This document shows, piece by piece, positions 56,301-64,000 of a stretch of DNA of 64,000 bases. The notes below the pieces were generated by a model. It had not been told where the DNA came from. It saw nothing but the letters and a program-made list of their open reading frames with translations, and made no database searches. The stretch is from Scleropages formosus (Eukaryota; Chordata; Actinopteri; Osteoglossiformes; Osteoglossidae). The first letter of the stretch is position 1. Each line of letters begins with the position of its first letter. The stretch is from contig NC_041814.1 in NCBI RefSeq assembly GCF_900964775.1, positions 16,217,298 through 16,281,297 on the forward strand, read 5' to 3'. Both the position numbers and the translations under genes were made by a program.

Positions 56301-57274
56301 ATGGATAGAGCATAACTTGAAAGCAGGTTGCCCTCAGCTCAACTTGTGGTCAAAAAGATGTTTGACAATGTAGGACACTGAGTTGAAGATTGAGTCTCAC
56401 TTTCAATTTATGCTCACAACCCTGCAATGTAGGTCAGTAGCCTCCAAGACGAAATAAAGTCAAGATGTAAAATGTTTTAAATGAGACAATGTGAGGAAAC
56501 AAGAGTTTTAGATGATGTAGTGCTCGAACTGGGGCTGTTACTTATGGGTATGAAATTTCAGCACTTCCGATTTTTAGTGTTTGGACAAATAGTTGCATCC
56601 TCAAATATCATCAGATCTTCCACATTTACCATGATTACACTCTTATCATCTTTGTCACTATCAGCATCGTGCTCAAACTACCGCTGTGAATTCAGTATTT
56701 GACTCACAGCTGACTCGCTTGACTTTTCGCTGGCTATTCAAATTAACTTTGAGGGCAAAATATGAAACAACGTGTTAGGTTGCTACAAATTGCCCTTTGT
56801 ATGACATCTCAGAAAGTTAACAAATGAAATTTCCTTTAATGTTGAGTCAGTTTTTTGGTTCTATTAACTTTGATATTATCTTTTTATGCATTTGCCATCA
56901 TTTTTGTCAATGTCTCAGATAAAGAGAAATCTTTCGGTTTTAGATTGTTTGATTGGCCACTGATTTTAGCATAGATTTGTATAGATTTAGTTACTTCTGT
57001 GGGACATTTTTGTATAGTAAATACAGTAAATTCTAAAACGTACAGAATATGAATTAAATGCCATTTAACCCTAAATTAAAAGTTACATTTTATCGTTTCA
57101 TGGAATTGGATTTTACTGAGAATCGGTGAGAAGTCCTAAATAAAGTATCTAAAGAAATGTGTGTGTCTGTCAGAAAGACTGTCAGATTAAGCAGGGAAAA
57201 ATGTCAGCAACATGTTTTTTTTTTTTTTTGTCTTTCACACATGGACAGCCAAATGATGTCTTAAAAGTAAAGAA

Positions 57275-60200
57275 ATGGATTTCTTTAAGAAATTCTGGGT
57301 GATGGTGTTTGTCTGCCTCCTTTACTGGAAAACTGGACGTAAGTCAATATTAATGTTATTGTAAAAATTGTAAGATAAATCTGAGTAATTATACTGCTAA
57401 AATTAAACTGAAACGAGTATTTGGAATTTGCGCATATGACACCTTTTATTTTCAATTCACAGAATTGCACCATAACTGATAATTACAGCATCACTAAAAT
57501 TTTTTTCAGTTGCAAAATATAATGCAGTGACACATGTAACACTTCTGTAACCATTGAGAAACATGCATGTTGCAATGCTGCCTGACTGAAAGACCCTGTA
57601 TCTCCCCTCAGGTAGTATTAGCATCACGTGTGCAGGAGTGCTCCAGGTGGATGCTGGCCCCATTGTTTTGATGGGCTCGGACCTGAATGTGCTCTGCCGC
57701 TCAGAAAAGGAGCGCTGTGGAAGACACTTCTCTGTGTACCTCAACCAGTTGGCCCAAACGCCCCTGAAGGTGCTCAACTGCTCTGCGGTGATGCTCCACT
57801 TGACCGACATCAGGACACCCACACTGGAGCTGAAATGCATAGTCAGCGAGGATGGCCACAAGCGGACCGTCTGTGGGAAGAACTTCCGATCCGGCTGTAA
57901 GTCAGAAAGGCAGTACTGTTTCCAAAAGGGGATTGTAAGAAATCCTCAAGTTCCTGTCCCTCAGCCGTGGTGTTTTACAGTAAACTTGCGCAACAAAGTA
58001 TTAAAGGCTTCAGCATGGAAGGATTTCTCTTGACATTCCAGAACTGGTAACATAGCCTTTTTCCATAGATCCTCCGGATAAACCGACCAACTTCAGATGC
58101 TTTGGCCCAAGGGACTCAGAGAACATGAGCTGTATCTGGGACAAAGGGAAAGAAACTCACATACCCACCAGCTACAATGTGACGTTTAAAAAGTAAGACC
58201 AATGTAATGCTTTTACGTTCCACAAAAGGCAGCCACCAATTTTCATCTGGGCTTTTGCTACTACTAACAAAAATGGGACCCTCTCAAACCAGCAGTGAAA
58301 ACAGAACCTACAACTTTCATGAGAGGAGCCATGATGCAGCTCAGCTCCACGTCCCATGGTCCGTCTTTGGTGTGAGCGGGGAGTGCGCTGTGGATGTGAC
58401 AGCTCGTAACGGACTTGGAGAATCTGTCTCCGACACATTCCTGCTGTCAGCCAAGGATGTAGGTGGGTTCAGTGTTTTTAGGATTAATACTGCTCACACC
58501 ATTACTTGCATCTAATCTTCCGTTATTCCTTGTTTTAGAAATACCCAGCACCCCTAAAATCATCAGCGTAGACTTCAAGAATAATTCAGCTGTATTGCGC
58601 TGGCAGAGTTCTGAACCATCTGTGATGCTGGGAAAAGTTAGACTTGGAGTAACCAGAGATGGAATGACATCTTGGGTAAGCCTCGAGCAACGTTTTAGAT
58701 ACTTCTAAATAGCAAAATCACAGTGTCCTTTATGGCAGCAGACATTCACAGATTAGAGCAGCTGCATAAACCTTAAGCAATTTACACCACAAAAGAAGAA
58801 GCAGCAACCAACGTATACAGGAATTTCTCACAGTATAAAACTAACTAGGTAAATATTTCCCAGAAATGGACCTACTGGATCTAGGCTGAAGTATTCTGAG
58901 TTTACAAATACAGCTTGTGTTGCTGCTGTGTTTGAGCACTGTATGTTCTGAAAGACTTTGAGAATTTACAGGTCTAGGAGATATATGCTCACTTGGGATT
59001 AATGATATGGGTGTGTTGTACAGGATGACAGGAATGGCTCTGACGCCAGCAGAGGGGAGTTGATACTGGATGGACTCCAGCCTCAGACCCAGTACGAGTT
59101 CCAGATTCAGAGCTGCACTCAAGGAGAAAGGCCTAAATGCAGCCTGTGGAGTCCAGCTGTGCAGAGGATGAGCCCTGGAATTGGTACCACAGCCATAATA
59201 ATGGACAATTTTTATACAGACCAAAAATACCATTTTCTGTGCCTGCTCTCTGTTACAAAAAACCCATGTGCTTTTTTTTTTGTTATGTAATACTTTTCTT
59301 TTCTGACATTTCCCGTGTGCAGCTCCTTCTAGAAAACTGGATGTATGGCGAATACTTGAAAGCACTCAGGACAAGCGGGTGCAAAATGTGACCGTATTAT
59401 GGAAGGTAACAGTTTCACTACTTGTCTTTGAAAGCATTGTTAGTTTCTATAGAAATAAGCACATAGCAGCCTATAGCTTGATTAAAGTATTGGCTTCACG
59501 TTATAGCCGCTGCAATTAGTATCAAATCATACTTTTGAGAATGTCTAGACAAACCGTGAGTTTTATAGCTGTTTCGAAACAGTCACATCTGCAGTGAAGT
59601 TCAGAAGCTCACCACATTAAATGGGTGTAGAAAATGTTGCCCTACTTAGCTGCTCTACTTGCGGTCTAACGTCGATCGCCGGAGAAAAAGCTCAGGTTGA
59701 TCACAGTGCGCCCTCTGGTGAAAGGCAATGTTGTTCCTTTCTGGTGACTGTGCAAGCTTTATGATGTCACCGAATGCTGCAGATGGCAAAGGTCAGTAAT
59801 GTTAATACAGCGAAATTCAACTGAAGGAACAGATGTTTCGGGAATATGAAAAAAAACCTGCAATGACTGATTTTTTTCGGCATGTTTCTGTTGTGCAGCC
59901 CCTAGCTTATGAAGAATACAGTGGGGTCTTGGTGTGTTACAAGCTTATGTATGAACAGCACGGGCTGAAGAAGACAGTGAGCTGCGCAGCGAATGTCACG
60001 GAGTGCACCATAAAGCTGCCCCGTGGAGTGAACGCTCTTCTCGTCTCCGCTGTCACATCTGCAGGAAGCTCTCCGCCATCAGCCCTGACCCTCAGACAGA
60101 CAGGTGATCTCCATACTTTGCCCATGTAATCAAGAGAGTTTTTAGTCCAAAAGAAATGAGTATGAACATGGCCCTGGAAGTTCTGCAGCTGTCCGTGCAC

Positions 60201-61654
60201 ATTAAAATGAACTTAAAAGAGTAAAGTATGAACCTGAGACTTGATGAAGGCGATGATTTTTCCAGTTGCATCATTCATACGGCACTCGGTGCGGCGTAGC
60301 GTGCTACTCACAGGGGTTTCGTTCTTTGCAGGTTTGCCAGGTCCTCAGGTGTCACGACTGGCTCCCGCAGGTAACAACGGCGTGTTCTTAGCGTGGGTCG
60401 TGCACGCTGACAAGTCTGCATCAATAGTCTGCTATATAGCCCAATGGCAGAGCACTTCTCTGGACCTGCAATGGAAGAGGTTACCAGCTGAACAGAACTC
60501 TACATACATCGAAGGTGAGAACAAAAGCATGTCAACAGAAAATAACCAATACAATATGGTATAATATGTCTTTAAGAACAAGAAACGGTGGAAAAACTTA
60601 AACAATACTGATTGGATGTTGCAGGTTTGAAGCCTGGCTTCAGGTTTCACATCTCCTTGTACTCAGTAACGTCAAGCGGTTCTTCCTATCCCGTCTCTGC
60701 CTGGGTATACTCTAAAGAGGAACGTAAGTTCAGCAGTCTATGATCGCAGTGACACAATCCGTCAGGCATCATTTCACAAACTCCACCGTCATCTACACAT
60801 TTAACAGCAACCAAGCTGTTCGTGTTGATTCATTGAGTTCCCACAACTTGCACCCTTTTCCAGCACCGCTCTCTGGGCCTAAAGTATCGATCAAAGCAGC
60901 TGAAGAAAGCCGCATACTAATCCGCTGGGAAGAGCTGGAGCTGCACCAGCAGAGAGGCTTCATCGCAAATTACACTGTGCACATCAGGAAGTGCGCCAGT
61001 GGGCAACACCTTCAAAAGGGTGAGAAAACACAAGCTGGCTCTATGTAGCTTTTCTGTGTCAGAGAGAAAGAGACGCATGGGAAGCGTGTGCACGCTCACA
61101 CTGTGCTTTCTTAGTCAAACGAATCCCTCAGAATGCTTCAGTCTGCTTACCTGCACTTGTTGCAACCGTGCAAAACCTGAAAAAGGATTATTATTATTTA
61201 CTGAAACTGTGCATTCTGGTTCCAGTAACTCAGTTCCCCTCCCGTTTTGAATCACAAGAGGAGCAATATACACCCAGTGTTACCGTGGTATAAGGGTGGG
61301 TTTTCTTTCTTGATACAATGTGCAATGAAGCTCCCTTTGTGGAGACCTCAACAACCCTACATTGCTAAAAGATTCTAAGTTCAAGCTCTATAAGACCATA
61401 AACAGTACACTGGTTAGGCCTGGTCCTATTTTGAAAAGGGCAGAGCTTGAATTTCTTTAGGGGGTGCGGTGATGCAGCGGGTTTGGCCAGGGCCTGCTTT
61501 GTGGTGGGTCTGGGGTTTGAATCTTGCTTGGGGTGCCCTGTGGTGGAGTGGTACCCTGTCTGGGGCGTGTCCCCATCCCCTCTGACCTTGTGCCCTGTGT
61601 TGCCGGGTTAGGCTCCGACTTGCTGTGACCTCTACTTGGGGTAAGTGGTTGTAG

Positions 61655-61692
<38 letters not shown>

Positions 61693-63893
61693 TGAATTTC
61701 TTTATAAAAGGCTATAGATGCACTGGAGAAATTTAGACTAAATACCTACTGACCGGTACAACACAATCTGAATTTGCTGCCTTTTCTCACAATTGCTGTT
61801 CTTTAAAGACTGTGCTACCTACTTACTGTAACTTATATAACCTTTTACCACATCTGAATGTGTTTTGCCTTATTTGCATATTATTTTTTCCTTCATTGCG
61901 ATAACATGCTGTTCCAAACACCTTGTGGTCTCTTAGGTGAAGTCAGAGGAGTTTGATTGCAATATGAACTGGTGTATAACAAGAGGGAAAATAACTTCTC
62001 TGAATAACAAGCACCTGCACTGAGCTGGGTCACAGACACTGAAGGAATCTATAATTAACCCAACAGGAAGGAAAGACAGCAACAGAACATCAACAAGTTC
62101 TTTTGAACACCCTACTTTCAAGTTCAGTTGTGTTTATAACTAATTTTTAACAAGCTACTTATGGTGTACATATTCCTCTTCGTAATTCCATTTGTTCATA
62201 AATTCTATGTCACTTTTACTACAAAGTTACATTTCATGAAAGCTTCATAGTACAGACGTTACTCTATTTATTCACGAGTAATAGGCAACAAGCATAGGCA
62301 GGGTGTACACTGGATGGAACTGTAGGCAGTCTCAGTGTTAAACTTCAATTTTCTTATTAACTTCAACCTTAAAATTAAAAAAAAATATGAGAATGGGACA
62401 ATGCTTGGAACATTGTAACTCAAACATTCGTAACATTTGTATTTGACATTCAGTGACATACTTCGTAAACAGGGGGCACAGTGTTGCAGCGGGTTTGGCC
62501 TGTGCCTGCTCGCTCTCTGGTGGGTCTGGGGTTCGAATCCTGCTTGGGGTTCCTTGCAATGAACTGGCGTCCTGTCCTGGGTGTGTCCCCTCCAGCCTTG
62601 CGCCCTGTGCTGCTGGGTTAGGCTCTGGCTTGTCACAACCCTGCTCGGGACAAGCAGTTTCAGTCGATGTGCGTGTGTGTGACATTCTTGGTCATCAGCC
62701 AAAGTGTTACCTGCTTTCACTACCCTTGCGCAGACATTTACAAGCCATTGGGTTTTAAAACTCGACAAGACAAATATTCATTAGAAAGTCCTCAAGCAAA
62801 AAGTTCCCTTAAAGTCAATCCAAAAGTGCAAAAACTATCTTGTCCTTTTAGTGACTTTCGAAGGTCCTCAAGCTGGACAAAGGTGGCTTGACAAGCCAGC
62901 CACCAGCTTCGTCCTTCACGTCTCAGCTTCAAACTCAGCTGGAGAAGGTCCAGAAGGAGAGGGGGTCCTCTACCAGTGCCCAGGCCTACCAGGTTATCTC
63001 CAGGACTCTCCTGAAGGTCAGCTATTCACCCCGCCTGTCTCCTCTGAAAATCTGTCAATGAACATTTGCTGGCATACAAACTCCATACATGATGACCTTA
63101 TGTGCTTGGATCATCTCTTTCTTTCGTCAAACACGATTTGTCTACATACACCCATGAGAACATGGAGAACAAGCACTGGGGTACAAACTTGGTATTTGCT
63201 CACCACCCATATCTAACCACGATGAATGGATTCTTTTGACATTTTATGAAAGTTATGTACAAGTCTTGTATTTCTCTATGTTTGATCACAGCTACTCATT
63301 AGGTCATTTTCAAAAGAAACCAGAAAACTGTCAATTCATTGCATAATCGCGTAAACGTTACTGAGAAATTAATACTGTTTCAGTCTCTTCTCTTCTGATC
63401 ATATCTGTTTTTCTGCAGGTGGCTTTAGTATTAAAGTTTGTCTTGCCATCACTATCCCTCTGTTCATTTTGGCAAACTTGATGTACTGGAAATGTTTTAG
63501 AAGAAGGTAATCCATTTTTTAATAATATATATATACACCAGTACAGCTTTCTTGACACAATGACCAAATTTCTTACTGTCTTTTTAACACAAAATTAAAA
63601 TGGGTAAATGACCTAATGAAAACATTGCAAAGTATCCAGAAATAAAGAAAATATGGAATAAGACATGATTACTTTTAATAGAACTAAATTAAAGACCAGT
63701 GATGGCATTTTCTCCTTTACTTGCTTGTGTTTTGTATAAATAATTGATTATGTGATTATTTGCATTTTTTTAATGGTTATAACAATTTTTTTTACCTCAC
63801 AGGGTTAAAATGACATGTATAAATCTGGGACCTCGGTGGCTTTTTGAAAAATTTCCCAAAGTTGAAAACAGCAACGTGACCAGAATGCTGCAG
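57275..63893 (+). CDS. il23r: IL23R, interleukin-23 receptor (5' part, gp130-like ectodomain)
   Basis: A type I cytokine receptor chain. Exons: 57275-57338, 57612-57896, 58069-58192, 58293-58462, 58539-58675, 59024-59183, 59323-59405, 59899-60103, 60332-60514, 60625-60723, 60864-61019, 62852-62992 (or to 63016), 63419-63506, 63803-63893. The frame stays open for 662 residues, and the tail continues beyond the window. It has a signal peptide (MDFFKKFWVMVFVCLLYW) and an Ig-like D1 (SISITCAGVLQVDAGPIVLM). Two cytokine-receptor FNIII domains follow (YPPDKPTNFRCF; the WSXWS site is replaced by KCSLWSPAV). Three further FNIII domains precede the transmembrane helix (VCLAITIPLFILANLMYW). The juxtamembrane GPRWLFEKFPKVENSNVTRM matches human IL23R (PKWLYEDIPNMKNSNVVKML), not IL12RB2. 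Human IL23R lacks the three extra domains. IL12RB2 has such domains and is the main alternative. Gene order also favours IL23R. Confidence 0.86.
59707..59720 (-). promoter_or_regulatory. Candidate CTCF site in IL23R intron
   Basis: The minus strand reads CACCAGAGGGCGCA, a near-perfect CTCF core. It lies in the intron between exons 59323-59405 and 59899-60103. Binding is inferred from the motif only. Confidence 0.5.
61460..61692 (+). repeat. tRNA-derived SINE, TG-tail family (copy 6), with perfect TSD
   Basis: The SINE starts GGGGTGCGGTGATGCAGCG, has 'gtctggggtttgaatcttgc' as B-box region and ends in (TG)n. It is flanked by a perfect 12-base duplication, tgaatttcttta, at 61448-61459 and 61693-61704. 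It lies in an IL23R intron. Confidence 0.9.
62472..62680 (+). repeat. tRNA-derived SINE, TG-tail family (copy 7)
   Basis: The head GGGGGCACAGTGTTGCAGCG, the B-box region 'ggggttcgaatcctgcttgg', the body 'gtgctgctgggttaggctct' and a short TGTGTGTG tail mark a full-length copy in the same IL23R intron as the copy at 61460. No clear target duplication is seen. Confidence 0.85.
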
Positions 63894-64000
63894 GTAAATG
63901 AATAACTTCAAATGGAAAGAGGAAAACCTTCTAGCTTTTCCACTCAACACAAATAAGCTTCCGATGGGCCTCCTCGGATGCTTCTCTGTAAACTACAGGT

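Larger units (their letters stand above)
50514..57274. other. Intergenic DNA between C1orf141-like gene and IL23R
   Basis: No gene is supported. Near 50640-50770 lies a CpG-containing stretch with a GC box (ggggggcgtgg), probably part of the C1orf141-like promoter. SINE material occupies about 51330-51383, 52270-52660, 52704-52913 and 53062-53360. From about 53400 to 57274 I see only AT-rich DNA with short chance frames. No RNA gene was recognised. Confidence 0.5.

Noticed and set aside
53400-57274. Several 60-85 codon frames between the SINE cluster and IL23R
   Set aside because: None has a recognisable domain, consistent splice sites or supporting neighbours.

Overview
This is vertebrate nuclear DNA, almost certainly from a ray-finned fish. 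All protein genes are split by GT-AG introns. The intergenic and intronic DNA is AT-rich and carries fish-type SINEs, LINE remnants and CA/TG repeats. The commonest SINE (tRNA-derived head, TG-rich tail, at least seven copies) looks like one I associate with bonytongue (Scleropages-like) genomes. That lineage guess is from memory and is only moderate.

The gene order matches the human chromosome 1p31 block around SGIP1 and IL23R. From left to right: the 3' half of SGIP1 (+, 51-10935, with a long AT-rich presumed 3' UTR); INSL5 (-, two exons, 15560-18281); DNAI4/WDR78 (-, 17 exons, 19397-27051); MIER1 (+, 13 coding exons, 28558-36005); a decayed remnant of SLC35D1 (-, 38830-39696); a C1orf141-like gene of unknown function (-, 8 coding exons, 41774-49964); and IL23R (+, 57275 to beyond the window). 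DYNLT5 lies between SGIP1 and INSL5 in mammals but is not visible here. Exon boundaries were read by eye from splice sites and checked for phase. The DNAI4, MIER1, INSL5 and C1orf141-like models close in frame from start to stop. The SGIP1 part closes in frame to its stop, and the IL23R part stays in frame to its last visible exon.

The genes do not form one pathway. SGIP1 is an endocytic adaptor, INSL5 a gut-type relaxin-family hormone, DNAI4 an axonemal dynein subunit, MIER1 a chromatin co-repressor and IL23R a cytokine receptor. DNAI4 and MIER1 are head to head about 1.5 kb apart. An RFX X-box lies just upstream of DNAI4 and another just upstream of the C1orf141-like gene, which suggests that the unknown gene is also expressed in ciliated or sperm cells.

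I see no prokaryote-type system, CRISPR array or recognisable retrovirus-like element. The points most worth following are the X-box link, the gp130-like ectodomain of IL23R, the dead SLC35D1 at its syntenic place, the short INSL5 precursor with two extra cysteines, and candidate CTCF sites flanking MIER1.
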